64,000 nt of DNA from NCBI RefSeq assembly GCF_918797505.1, contig NC_092801.1, forward strand, positions 29,790,477 through 29,854,476, written 5' to 3'. How positions within the stretch are numbered: the stretch's first letter is position 1; each line of letters starts with the position of its first letter. The notes beneath the pieces were generated by a model, which was not told the origin of the DNA, made no database searches, and saw only the letters and a program-made list of their open reading frames with translations. The position numbers and the translations under genes were made by a program. Origin of the DNA: Bemisia tabaci (Eukaryota; Arthropoda; Insecta; Hemiptera; Aleyrodidae). This document shows positions 12,601 to 21,259 of the stretch, piece by piece.

Positions 12601-13963
12601 AATCAATCATATCAAATTATTTAAAAAAGATTAATAGACAGTAGATGTTAACAAGCAGCCCATCTCAGAGTAGACAGAAGACGTCCCTCTTCAACCAAAA
12701 TCTCACTTTAATTTTTATCATACTCGGCGCAATAGCATACACCTCAACGGATTAGTGGAACGTATCATTGACTAGGAGTATACATATGCAGTCTTATAGG
12801 CAAATCATTAATATGTTTCTTGTGTAGATTTTAGTGAAGACATACCAACAAATTGGACACGTTTTAACGAAATCAGCCTAAATACATCAGTGGCTCGATG
12901 ATTGAAATTATGTTGCCATGATAAAACTAGACATAGCCTTGTGATAAGCAAGCTATATATCGCATTTCGATATCTTATCGGGCTGTTTTAAACTTCCACT
13001 AATCGGCCCGCAAAGGTTGAATGGTTTCTTATCACCTCGATCTCATCCCCTAAAAAATCCCAGGGCATTTCTGGTTTGAAATTTTATCGGTGTCATTTAT
13101 AATCCAGGTAAATCTCATGAAGTATAAAGTTCGCATGAAGTTCGCATAAAGTTCGGAGCCGATGTATTGCATCGTTTTTTAGTTCTTTGTAGAAAAATGG
13201 AACATGAGAGGAGATTAAGTAACGTGATATTCAGTTCCCTGATTCTGCTTCAATCGATCCGATTAATGAATTGAGAGCATCTTTGAATTTTTTTTAAAAG
13301 CTTCGGCTACTAACATGCCTGTTTTGTATTTACGCATTTACCCAACGACACGTGAATTGCTGCTCGTGAAAAGTTGCCAAGGTAAATTACATAATATACA
13401 TGAGCTGGCCCTAGGTATTTGTACTGAAGAGCGAAGCCTCCTTTCTCCAATCGTGACGTTGCAGACTCACTGTCACACTTCAATTTTCCGTTAGGAAAGT
13501 AATCAACGGAATTTCTTGAATATTGTTTTGATTTTTCTTCAGTATTAGTGGAATATTCTGTTTTAATTTCAAACTATAAAGTTTCCTTGTTGCTCCTCGG
13601 AAAAATAGAATAGGAGCGGAAATTTTGAAACATTGCAACAAAAATACTTGGTTTCGCGCTTTAGCCATGAATATGGTATTTCTAAAATGAGCCAGAGATA
13701 GTCGTCCGTGTTGCAGAATCTAGTATAATTGTCAAACGAGTCTTGTAGAATATTTATTAAGGAAAATTACTTGTACAATTACGCACTTTTTTTCTGTTTG
13801 CTGTCATCAGTTGTGATAAGATGTGCTTTTTTGAACAAAGCATCTTCGAGGTCAGGAATACTCTTGCACTGGGGAAATGTTCCGGCAGCTCCGGAAATAA
13901 CGACCTCAACCCTCTCCTTCATAGCGTGGCTGAAGGTTTCAGTCTCGGCGCCACAACTTATAT
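3509..13963 (-). CDS. FAS-like gene A: divergent ketosynthase domain in 7 exons, 3' end not found
   Basis: Seven minus-strand exons (13787-13963, 12446-12595, 11731-11895, 9498-9698, 6173-6411, 4746-4967, 3509-3609) join in phase and give about 418 residues covering a nearly complete animal FAS beta-ketoacyl synthase. In normal FAS this domain condenses acyl and malonyl groups through a Cys-His-His triad. Here the Cys motif DTACSSS is replaced by VQGGYGQT, with Tyr at the Cys position. EAHGTGT is replaced by EADGCGL, with Asp for His. The third His, in KSNMGH, is kept. All exons are open and bounded by AG and GT, so the frame looks maintained although condensation should be impossible. The start codon is uncertain: a Met lies in exon 1, but the frame stays open upstream to the splice acceptor. 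MAT and later domains are not in the window. It could be a pseudo-enzyme, a decarboxylase-like KS, or a young pseudogene. Confidence 0.85.
3945..4390. repeat. Tandem repeat, ~131-bp unit, about 3.4 copies
   Basis: GTGGATATRCAATTTTACC-type unit starts recur at about 3948, 4078, 4207 and 4339. Each unit also contains CCCCTGCGTTAAAGTCTC and AAAGAGAT. It lies in the last gene A intron. A related array is at 54150-54500 in gene B. Confidence 0.85.
4746..4967 (-). CDS. Gene A exon 6: KS with retained KSNMGH
   Basis: Reads QPLLIGSMKSNMGHAES, the FAS PLLIGSVKSNMGHxE block with its catalytic Lys and third catalytic His intact, then IPPNINITSPIPEL. Acceptor TTCTAG, donor GTGAG, phase 0 at both ends. 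It is the direct counterpart of gene B exon 60618-60842 (222 versus 225 nt). Confidence 0.92.
5211..5439. mobile_element. Foldback MITE with CACTGG ends
   Basis: Two arms of about 90 bp are inverted copies of each other. Both carry ACATTGTATCTAGAG and the inner GATTTAAGCTTAAAT. The ends read CACTGGGAAA and TTTCCAGTG. The two overlapping open frames here are by-products of the palindrome. Confidence 0.85.
5752..6055. repeat. Compound inverted repeat
   Basis: TTGCAATTTGGAACTATAAA occurs in direct and inverted form four times. The block with ACACTTGTGTGCATAGGGAA at 5810 is inverted at about 5990. It is an imperfect palindrome about 300 bp long in the intron between exons 6 and 5 of gene A. Confidence 0.75.
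6173..6411 (-). CDS. Gene A exon 5: KS, catalytic His motif replaced
   Basis: After acceptor TTTCAG it reads AHGYALSESCVAFFIQ (across the junction; family ANGYVRSEGxG) and later IDPSDVGYIEADGCGLK. The family motif is VxYVEAHGTGT; the catalytic His is Asp here, and the Thr after the Gly is Cys. The donor GTTCGT is weak but in phase with exon 6. Confidence 0.88.
6670..8015. mobile_element. Long foldback element split by an RTE-like insertion
   Basis: The left arm (about 6675-6845) and right arm (about 7848-8010) are near-perfect inverted copies, including GCATGCGATATATCGCATC and ATTTTGAGATCGCAATTCTG. The centre (6846-6962) is itself a hairpin with AATCGCATTCGA-type halves. Without the inserted RTE copy the element is about 460 bp. 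No protein is encoded by the foldback itself. Confidence 0.85.
6963..7832 (-). mobile_element. 5'-truncated RTE-like copy with 13-bp target duplication
   Basis: TATTACGTTGAAT flanks the insert at 6950-6962 and 7833-7845. The minus strand reads the RT C-terminal half: CFADDQVVVAQDQDDAEYM, then HFKYLGVRL and a RRDRVRNDRVRQIM stretch (7805-7170), followed in another frame by LPKKMLDWVPPGRRRTGRP (7173-6982). The 3' end carries a short ATACATACAT tail. It inserted in the loop of the foldback at 6670-8015. Confidence 0.9.
8029..8273. mobile_element. MITE family 3 copy
   Basis: TIR ends read CACATAACTCGGTTTGCG and CGAGGTATGTGATTGCGGAC inverted. The interior is shared with 31901-32165 and 42355-42617, and more weakly with 13430-13683 and the split copy at 39030-40250. 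Non-coding. Confidence 0.75.
8628..8709. mobile_element. Small foldback, MITE family 1
   Basis: Ends ATTGAACGTATTTATGC and, inverted, GCATTAATACGTCCCAT. Internally TATGTACATAGTTCAT pairs with the other arm. Same TIR type as 42266-42900, 43379-43740, 52171-52522 and 58834-58963. Confidence 0.65.
8940..9412. repeat. Degenerate foldback
   Basis: Left stretch GCGAAACTTCCCC with TTTTTCCTTGA is inverted at about 9320-9400 as TCAAGGAAAAA and GGAAATTTCGC. Arms are diverged. Non-coding, in a gene A intron. Confidence 0.55.
9498..9698 (-). CDS. Gene A exon 4: KS active-site region, catalytic Cys replaced
   Basis: The exon starts after TTTTGCAG and reads GPSFSVQGGYGQTFHF. The FAS family consensus is GPSFxxDTACSSS, so the nucleophilic Cys aligns with Tyr and the surrounding Ser residues are also lost. 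Downstream DAALVVTANFILSP, GMGLAAEDGKCNAFDQK follow the normal KS pattern (DAAIVxGxNLxLxP, MLSxDGxCKxFD). The donor is GTAAAT. Confidence 0.9.
9770..10277. mobile_element. 508-bp foldback element with ~200-bp arms
   Basis: Ends AATGGAGATGTTGCATG and inverted CATGCAACATCTCCATT. The arms continue through AAATCGCATATTCCTC-like, CACGATGGTGCCACTGG and GGGAGCAAATACATT blocks, so nearly the whole element is self-complementary with a short loop near 10020. Open frames inside are palindrome artefacts. Confidence 0.9.
10290..10735 (-). mobile_element. 5'-truncated RTE-like fragment
   Basis: The minus-strand frame 10729-10520 reads KVWQLKKRSQDIFMATEMDY and NERVREIMGVENNIVHDI, the same C-terminal RT segment as in the copies at 6963-7832 and 21260-21837. 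The remaining 3' part is frameshifted. Target duplication not clear. Confidence 0.8.
10832..11091. mobile_element. MITE family 5 copy
   Basis: Ends ATTGGACTGCGTTAAGCAG and, inverted, CTTCACGCGGTCCAAT. The interior GGATTCCTTTGACAATTTT is shared with copies at 14130-14336 and 41877-42134. Confidence 0.8.
11252..11523. mobile_element. MITE family 2 copy
   Basis: TIRs GCGGACCGATTATTGAAATT and inverted AATTTCAATAATCAGTCCGC. The interior has GACTAACTAACGGCAACCC. Near-identical to 47187-47460, with fragments at 46952 and 47461. It lies in the intron between gene A exons 4 and 3. Confidence 0.9.
11731..11895 (-). CDS. Gene A exon 3: KS
   Basis: Encodes GVNPKSLAGSKTAVFS and TANRLSFTLDLKG, the counterparts of GVNPxxLRGTRTGVF and ANRLSYxFDFKG immediately before the active-site block. 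The acceptor TTTAG and donor GTTGGT give a phase that fits both neighbours. Confidence 0.9.
12446..12595 (-). CDS. Gene A exon 2: KS
   Basis: Encodes KFDAIFFKVPLSSPPTMDP, the counterpart of the FAS block KFDxxFFxxxxxxxxxMDP, then ALETSIEAIIDAG. The acceptor TTCAG ends at 12596. The donor GTTGGT is weak. One leftover base joins exon 3 to make the Gly of DAGVNP. Confidence 0.85.
13430..13683. mobile_element. Diverged MITE family 3 copy
   Basis: GTGACGTTGCAGACTCACTG and a following run ending near AAATTTTGAAAC align with the family 3 copies, but the ends are eroded. Confidence 0.45.
13787..13963 (-). CDS. Gene A exon 1 seen: KS N-terminus
   Basis: Encodes the opening of the FAS KS domain, with VEVVISGAAGTFPQC matching the usual VVISGxxGRFP start and an ITTDDSK stretch matching the region before RRW. 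The acceptor CGCAG precedes 13963. The donor GTGCGT at 13786 leaves one base, which joins the next exon's two. An internal Met precedes KERVEVVISG and may be the start; an upstream exon is equally possible. Confidence 0.8.
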
Positions 13964-14129
13964 CTGCGAGAAATAGAGAAGCATTTATACGAAAGAAAAT
14001 AGCTTACTACACTAGGAATTTTTAAAAAAGGCATCTCTACGAAATGGACAGCATGTCAAAATTAGCATTATTTTGATAATGAAACCGCAAAAATGCATAC
14101 CTTGGTTGCTGTGTTCCACAATATCCTAT

Positions 14130-14336
14130 TGCCAAAGACCGGGCAACATAATTTTTCATGAGAGAATTTGTCCGGATTCCTTTAAAATTTTTGAGGCATT
14201 TGCTTCTTACTATGCGGAAAATTCACTGAAGTTTGTACAAAATTCGCACAACCGTTTTCATGTAAAAAAGTAAATCGCCCAATTAAATTTGGCGATAGCT
14301 TATTAACTCGGTTCAATTCTGCTTAACGCGGTCCAT
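14130..14336. mobile_element. MITE family 5, left end eroded
   Basis: Shares TCCGGATTCCTTTAAAATTT and the right end TTCTGCTTAACGCGGTCC with the copies at 10832 and 41877. The left TIR is not recognisable. Confidence 0.65.
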
Positions 14337-15183
14337 TAAGTTATTGCTGGAGATTTTCACAGAATATTCTTCCTCTATAGAAGATGATCAGGGAAGTTTT
14401 CAAGAAATGTCATTGAGTGTTATTTTAATTTTTCAAAAAGTATATTTTGAAAGAGACACTGCAGTGTTGGAGACAAAGACGCGCGTTTTGCACTTCCACC
14501 ATCAATATTCAAAATTTGAAGATATGGCGCAAGTAATAAAAGGCATGGGGAAAAAGTGCGTAGCAAAAACCTCTTTAAAACTCTCTTGAATACTTGTTTT
14601 GGTGAATAGGATTGTGTGGAGGGCATAGTTGAGTGAGTATCAATCCACTCTGGAGAGTTGCGAAGATTTTTCGCGGAAAAGCTCAAATAAGAGGCCTTGT
14701 AATTTAATGCAACCTCCAGTATCACTTCCTTTTTAAATTCCTAATTTTTAAAATAAAATGTAAATGTTGAAATCACAACTGGTTAAACCGCCCTAGCGCA
14801 AAATGAAAGTATATTGGTAGCGTTGGAACGTGATTGATTTTTTCTTGCCATGCTTCATCCAAATATTGACCACTCTCACGTGTTGAGGGCCTGTCCTTAA
14901 AATTTTGGCTGCGTGATGTTTCCGCAAATTTTACCCAAAATCTACTGTGCGGAATAAAGAAAAATTGCAGTTCTGAGGATAAATAGGTATGAATGATGTT
15001 CCCGCTAATCAGTCTCTTTATCAAAACAGCACCGATGAAACTTTCCTAAATTATGAATTTTTATAGATAGATTTGCAGACGGATACTGTCGCAGGTAAGC
15101 GTTAAGTGGAGATACTCAGAGCGTTGGCAATTTTTAGCTTGCATTCCGGAAGCACGAGAAGTAAAAATGTAAATCTCTATTCA
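14337..15183. other. No recognised gene; possible gene A 5' flank
   Basis: Several open frames of 60-100 codons overlap on both strands here, but none resembles a known protein and none has gene-like neighbours. A 5' untranslated exon or promoter of gene A could lie here; no signal decides it. Confidence 0.4.
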
Positions 15184-15208
15184 AAACTAGGATTAGATAC
15201 CCTATTAT
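15184..15208 (+). other. 25-base match to a conserved mitochondrial 12S rRNA motif
   Basis: The stretch containing GGATTAGATACCC is, as I recall it, identical over 25 bases to the near-universal insect mitochondrial small-subunit rRNA segment used as a PCR primer site. Flanking sequence does not obviously continue as 12S, so this is at most a very short nuclear mitochondrial insert or a coincidence. Confidence 0.4.
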
Positions 15209-15356
15209 GAGACCATTTAAGAAGTAGAGATTAAGATATTTAGAGCGCCTTAAATTTTTTGCATGCAACACGGGCATCCTCAGAGCACGAATAATTGCAT
15301 CAAGGCGTTGATAAGTTGACTCTTAATTTGAATGAAGTTCGTTTTGGAAAGCCTCA

Positions 15357-15360
15357 TACA
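15357..15360. repeat. Target site duplication TACA, left
   Basis: TACA directly abuts the LTR here and is repeated at 25362-25365 beyond the other LTR. A 4-bp duplication is usual for gypsy/errantivirus integrases. Confidence 0.9.
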
Positions 15361-15809
15361 AGTTAAGTTTTGCTAATAAAATAGCGGAGTGGCAAAACTG
15401 CGCCAGAGCGTATGCTCAACAAAAAATAATAAAATCAGAGGTACGAAACACAGTGACGTTTATTAAGTTTCAAAAGTAAGAAATACAACGGCACATTAAA
15501 CGAGTTAGAAACACACAGAGTAACGGGCAGAGGGAACCGGAGCCTAACGGGGATCACCGGCGAGAGACTACGATTAAATTTGGAAAGATTCGGGTGTCAT
15601 TTTATAATGACATCTTATCTAGGTCTATTGACGTAATTGGGAGTAAAGGTTAATCCAAAATCCGCAGTTGGCGAAGACAATGCTTAATTAAGAAGCTACA
15701 ATTAAGAAGCGTCAGCGATGCTATGCTCGTCTATCAATATTTGGAAACCAAATATTGTTACACGTGCCAAGGTAGCCAAATGGGTGAGAAAATAGGACAG
15801 AACATAACT
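15361..15809 (-). repeat. 3' LTR (449 bp)
   Basis: Begins AGTTAAGTTTTGC and ends GAACATAACT on the plus strand. It matches 24591-25361 except for about five substitutions and the 322-bp insertion in that copy. Confidence 0.95.
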
Positions 15810-15821
15810 CCTCCCTCCTTA
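15810..15821 (-). promoter_or_regulatory. Polypurine tract
   Basis: On the minus strand AAGGAGGGAGG lies immediately before the 3' LTR, the position of the plus-strand primer of LTR elements. Confidence 0.85.
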
Positions 15822-15905
15822 GATTGAAATTTAAATGGTAATTGAAAAATTTGAAAATCTCAAAATTTAAAGAATTTTTAAATGAATAAAAATTTCAATA
15901 AGACT

Positions 15906-17438
15906 TCACGTCCTAGAAGAGGACTGAATTCGTATGGGGAAATTCAAAAGGGGAATGGAAGGACCTGGAGTTTCAGGCTCCGTATCAGCATATAAAGGAG
16001 AGGAAATAAATTCCGAGTTCACCAAAACTGGGTTACGCTGATAGCGAGTCCTTATTTTACAATACAAAACAATTAAGAAAAAGAGAAATATTACAAACAA
16101 TGCTAAGCAAATTCCATATAAAACGTAAAAATGAATAGCTTTTTCAAAATTTATAGATTGAAGGGGAGTTGGGTGAGAAGAATAGTACTCAGGACTCAGT
16201 TCCATCTGTAAGTGGTTCAGACTGACATTAAATGGTAAAATAGAAAGAGAAGAGTTCTCTAAACTTAATGAAAAATCAGAAATAAGCATTTCAGCGGTAG
16301 TATTTAGACTCATTGGAAGCGTTTGATTTTTGAATTTGAGTACACAATTTCGGTTGTAGTATAAGTAAATTCCAGTAATTAATTTACGTTCTGAATAAGA
16401 GGGACAATCAAATTCAACAAGTTCCATACGAGGAAAATAGAACACATACTGAGAAGTTTCATAAATATTCTGGACATAACTTTCATTTAAATTCACAAAA
16501 ACTGTGGGACAACGGGCATATTGATTCCTCTGGGCGGTTCGGACACCGCAAGAATCCCTGTGCAAGGGTGTTGCTTCTGCACACTGGAAGCGTGTTGGCA
16601 GACTCACGCAGGAAACAGTGGGTGAAAGGTAAGTCGACGTAGAAGGATCCTCAAGAATGTAGCGCTGTTCTGGAATAACTGACATATAATATTCTGACCG
16701 TACAAAAGAGGGTAAAGAAAGCAATTTATAAAGAGTATAATTTGTTTCGAAATTTACAGGTACCGAAATATAATAAAATATTTTTCCAATTTTTATTTCA
16801 CAAGAGACTTTCATTATTTCCTCCATCTGATAGGTTGGTAGTGAGGTAATATTCATGGGTATTGACTCATGAAAGTAAGAGTAAATGCTCTTGATTTCCT
16901 GACGCAAATCATTAGCAGAGATAACAGACGGGTGAAGTTGACCATTGTTGCAAAATAGGAGAGAAGTTTCAATTTCTTGAATGAATGTCAACAAGGTTAA
17001 CCCATAACTGGATAAATAACTCAAAGTTTCAGTGAAATGGTGATCATGGATTTTGGAGAAAGTTTCGTTTTGGATCTTTTGTAGATAATTCAATTTTTCA
17101 CTTGAAATTTCCTCATTCTGTTCAACTCTTTTAAAAGTTTCCTGGTCTTTATTGATACTATTAGTAGTCAGACTATCACCGTTTTTCACTTGATTTTCCA
17201 AGTTTATATTATTTTTGTCCAGATTTCTAGTAATTTTCTCCAAACGAGCTTGATCCTCGTCATCCATATTACCTGTGACAAATGAAATAGCTCTTCCTAG
17301 AAAGTCAGCTATACCTCTTTTTGGGCGTTGAGTCGAAGGAGTTAAGTAATTTAGTTTATCCAAAATACTATTTCCTAAAACCTTAATTAGTTGAAGACTG
17401 GAAGTATAATTATCATGCTTATTCAAGACCATTTTCAT
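15906..17438 (-). CDS. Env-like glycoprotein of the LTR element (open, 510 aa)
   Basis: Fusion-type envelope of the insect errantivirus/baculovirus F group, which in active elements mediates membrane fusion after proteolytic cleavage. A furin-type RPKR site lies at residues 38-41, followed by a Gly-rich hydrophobic stretch typical of an N-terminal fusion peptide. A hydrophobic segment at about 437-459 is followed by a cytoplasmic tail of about 51 residues. Several NxS/NxT sites and paired Cys residues occur in the ectodomain. The frame stays open some way upstream of the first Met, but a signal peptide is not in this frame, so the amino end may be supplied by splicing or be damaged. It contrasts with the broken pol. 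Family identity is from motif recall. Confidence 0.88.
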   Translation of the reverse strand: MKMVLNKHDNYTSSLQLIKVLGNSILDKLNYLTPSTQRPKRGIADFLGRAISFVTGNMDDEDQARLEKITRNLDKNNINLENQVKNGDSLTTNSINKDQETFKRVEQNEEISSEKLNYLQKIQNETFSKIHDHHFTETLSYLSSYGLTLLTFIQEIETSLLFCNNGQLHPSVISANDLRQEIKSIYSYFHESIPMNITSLPTYQMEEIMKVSCEIKIGKIFYYISVPVNFETNYTLYKLLSLPSFVRSEYYMSVIPEQRYILEDPSTSTYLSPTVSCVSLPTRFQCAEATPLHRDSCGVRTAQRNQYARCPTVFVNLNESYVQNIYETSQYVFYFPRMELVEFDCPSYSERKLITGIYLYYNRNCVLKFKNQTLPMSLNTTAEMLISDFSLSLENSSLSILPFNVSLNHLQMELSPEYYSSHPTPLQSINFEKAIHFYVLYGICLALFVIFLFFLIVLYCKIRTRYQRNPVLVNSEFISSPLYADTEPETPGPSIPLLNFPIRIQSSSRT

Positions 17439-17628
17439 CAGAACTCCGTAAGAATTTTGATAAAGTTGTATCTCTCTTCTGAGGGAAGTTACATTTAGAT
17501 AATGAACAAACGTGTGTGACGTTTTTTGAAGGTTAGCATAGCCTAATCTTAATGCAAGACGCCAGGATTAGTGGTTATATTAGTAAGTCCACTTAAAGCA
17601 GCACAAGTCCCAAACATCTGAAACAAAA

Positions 17629-19020
17629 TTAGTCAGGATCAGGAACAAAAGGAGTGCCTTGCTGCTTTTTAGGTCTCTTCATTTGATCAACATGAATTTT
17701 TTGCTTTACGTTAGTTCTCGGATTAACTACAGCTAAAGTTCCTCTTTGTTTATCAAATTTAGTTACCTTAGAAACCTGGAATCGAGGAGAGGTTTTCTGG
17801 TTAGCAATTATCTTCACTCATTTCCTATAAATAGGTTGTTTCAATGAAGGGGGATCGACTCGTTTCACATTTCTCTTAGATAAGACCTTAACCTTTTTAT
17901 CTTCTATTCTATCGTGCACTTTTTGGAATACAAATTTAGAGAGTGCACAATGTTTACTAACATAATCTTGAGAAGTAATAAGTTCTTCATTTAAGCTTAA
18001 TGGGTCATTTTTTATGTGACAATTTATAATTTCAAAAGGTGTCATTTTGGTAACACTGCTGTAAGAATTATTATAAGCTAAAACGGCCATTTGAACTAGT
18101 TTAGTAATTTTTTCGTCCTTGTAAGCAGGCTGTAATTTAAAAAGTTTCAAATGTTCGGCCAAAGTAGAATGAAATCTTTCTACAATGCCTTGTGAATTTG
18201 GGTGATTATGAGAGGTTGTATGGTACTTAATGTTGTGAAATGTCAAGAAATCCTTTACAACATGATTGACAAATTCTGTACCTAAGTCAGAGCAAACCTC
18301 TTTCACGCATCCATGATGAGTAAAGAATGTAAATAATTTATCCATCACTTCAAGACCAGTTTTGTTTGCAACAGGATAACACTGGGCATAACGAGAAAAA
18401 TCACAAACGATTGACAGAAAATTTTGTTGCTCAGCAGAATATAAATCAATATGAATCGTTTGAAAAGGTTTGGTAGGTGTAGGAGTCTTGTTAAATTTCA
18501 ATTTAATTGGATTTCTATCATATTTCGCAACATTGCAAAGTTCACAATTATTTATAAAAGTTTGAATAGATTCTCTCATATTAGGCCAATAATAATTCTT
18601 AGGCAGGTTAATTTCAGTTTCCAAAATTCCTCGATGATTTTGAGGCGAATGATGATAACTCTTAATTATACCGAGTTGAGCATCTTTCGTCTCAACATCG
18701 ATCAAAAGTGAAGTATACTTTGTAAAATTAATATTTGAAAATGACGTTTGAACTACCTTAGTAAAAACAGTAAATAATTCTTCATCCTTAAAATATAAAC
18801 CATATTGTTCCGAGGGAACGACGTGACTGAGTAGAAACTCATAAATATGATTTCCAGTATCCTTATGTGGCAATGCAGCAGAGACTCGGACCTTGTCTTT
18901 GAAAAACGTCTCTACCTTTATTCCGACCTCGGCATCAGCTGTTAGAGAGAACACCAGCTGGTATCGTTTTAAATTAATCGGCTTTTCAACAATGGGAATG
19001 TTTACAACAGGTTCATTCAC
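17629..19020 (-). pseudogene. Integrase of the LTR element (frameshifted at both ends)
   Basis: Joins newly made DNA to the host genome in active elements. The zinc-binding HHCC pattern is visible as SYHHSPQNHRG with CELC. The catalytic D-D-E residues lie in IHIDLYS, VCSDLGTEF and QGIVERFHSTL. The main frame covers 19020-17818. The basic C-terminal end continues in a different frame at 17817-17629, and the junction to RNase H near 19020 also changes frame, so one-base indels lie on both sides. Confidence 0.9.
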
Positions 19021-20354
19021 TGCACTGTGAACAGTAGACGGCGAGGCGTCCGGACAGGGTCAGGTTCAGTAGCACTTGGCTCATCAACGTCCGACTCGTC
19101 GTCTGACGTATTACCGATAAGAGAGAGGTTTCGCGCAGCGGGTATCACATTCAATACGACGCGTGACAATGCGTCAGCATTTATATTCAGCTTGCCTGGT
19201 CTGTATTTGATTTCAAAGTCGTATTCTTCGAGTTTTAGACGCCAGCGAATGATCTTTGAATTCGGCTCTTTCATAGAAAATAGCCACACTAGGGGTCTAT
19301 GATCAGTGTAAAGAATGAATCTCCTACCATATAGATAGCTTCTAAAACTTTGAACACAAAACAATAATGCCAATGTTTCAAGTTCCACAGCAGCGTAGCG
19401 GGATTCCGCGGCATTCAGGGTACGACTACAGTAAGCTATTGGCAATTCTGAGCCCTCAGGACCCTGAAAAAGTAATCCGCCAATGCCCGAAGATCTGGCA
19501 TCAGAACTGAGTTTGAAGGGCTGATCCCACCGTGGATGCTGCAGGATCGGGTCATTACATAACAGATTTTTGCATGTTTCAAAACACTCAACAAAATCTG
19601 GGTCAGTAGTTTTAATAACACTGCCCTTTTTTAAGCGAAGAGTGAGAGGCCTAGTTACTGACGCAAAATTGGGTATAAAGCGACGATAATATGATAAAAG
19701 TCCTAAAAAGGATTTTATTTTTGTGACATTATCAGGAATAGGCCATCTCGTTATAGCTTCGATCTTTTTGGGATTAGGACGCACACCTTCAGGGGTGACC
19801 ACGTGTCCTAAATATTCAATTTCTTTGCGCATAAATTCAGTTTTATCTAGTTGAACCTTGAGATTAAACTGCCGGAATCGTTCGAGTACTTTACACAAAT
19901 GGACCTTATGTTCTACCAAATTTTTGGAAAAAATTAAGCGGTCATCAAGATAAATCGTACAGAAATCATTTTGATAACCTCTCAACACGTTATCCATAGT
20001 TCTTTGGAAAGCAGAAGGTGCATTTTTCAATCCAAATGGTAAACGCAAATACTCAAATTTACAGTTCTCAAAACTGAATGCGGTTTTGGGGATAGATTCT
20101 TCGTCTAACAGAATCTGATTAAATCCACTAAAAAGATCTAGTGCTGAAAAATACTGGCATCTGCCAAGCATGCTCAAGGTGTGATTCAGGACGGGGATTG
20201 GATAAGAATCACCTACAGTAACTTTATTCAATGCTCTAAAGTCGATAACTATTCGATATTTTCTCTTCCCGGAACTATCCGCCTTTTTGGGAACAATCCA
20301 CAGCGGAGAGTTCCACGGGGAATAACTGGGTCTAATGACGCCGGTTTCAAGCAT
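19017..20354 (-). pseudogene. Reverse transcriptase-RNase H of the LTR element
   Basis: RT motifs are in order: WIVPKK, FSGFNQI, LPFGLKNAPSAFQR and the catalytic IYLDDRLIFS. RNase H follows, with LSSDARSSGIGG, AVELETLALLF, YTDHRPLVW and NADALSR. The domain itself is open for 445 codons. The frame changes before it (near 20490, so the N-terminal RT residues are in another frame) and after it (near 19020), so an intact Pol is not encoded. Confidence 0.93.
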
Positions 20355-20470
20355 TTTATCGAGCTGTCTGCGAATTTCTTCCTTCAGTGCAAATGGGTAC
20401 TGATAAGGGCGTACATTGATCGGATTATCACACGTGGTGATAGTTTTATGCTCGACATCATTTGCAAAGG

Positions 20471-21259
20471 TCAGAGGTTGACCCTCGATAAAGAAACAGC
20501 GCTGTACTCGAGCGCAACGTCTTTAATTACTTGATATTCTTCCGCGTTGAGGTGATCGGTACGCAACATTGACAGATCAAACCTCTTTTTAGACGTTTCG
20601 AAGTTGTGAATCGAGGTTTTTCCCTTCTTATCCTCAAACTTCTTTAGAACATTTAATTGATTTTTGTCCGTAACTTGGATCAAATAATCATTTGCAGGTT
20701 CACACGGAATGAAGCCCTTAGGAGTCATTTTGTAAGTAGTATCGGAATGATTGACTATGGAACAAGTAGCCAAACCACTCTCTACATTAGTTAGGCAACC
20801 AGGAATTTCCAAATTTTTTCCAAGTTTAACCTGTGGTATAAAGACTTCAGTTTCCGTGGTATTCACAGGAACCTTTATAATTTTCTCCGAAAACGGGGGA
20901 GAAATAATCTTCGTGACTTTGGGATTGGTGTCATGAAAAAGCAAAGGAATACTGATTGTCTCTGCCTCAAGGCTTTGTTTTTTAAAATCAACGTTCATTT
21001 TTAACTCTTTCAAGATATCAATTCCAATAAGTCCATCAAAGAAATCGTGAAATTTATACATGAACAATCTAAAATAACCCTTATGTTTGAATAGTCCGGG
21101 GATCGGGGCATAAACGCATTCGTCCGAAATTCTGGATCCGTGTGGTGTGCTTATCCCCATTTTTAAACTTCGAATAAAATTTGGAAATAATTATTTGGTT
21201 AGTTCAGGATTTAAAAATGAACCGGTACTACCACAATCAATTAATATTTTCGCGTACTT
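20471..21259 (-). pseudogene. Protease and linker of the LTR element, with internal stop
   Basis: The retroviral-type aspartic protease reads LIDCGSTGSF just after the RTE-like insert; D-C-G occupies the place of the usual D-T/S-G. About ten residues later an in-frame TAA interrupts it, and the frame resumes as MGISTPHGS and FFDGLIGIDIL (21160-20471). It was continuous with gag before the insertion. A further frame change near 20490 separates it from RT. Confidence 0.8.

Noticed and set aside
13729..14025. 98-codon plus-strand open frame
   Set aside because: It is the reverse of the gene A KS N-terminal exon, which matches FAS on the minus strand.
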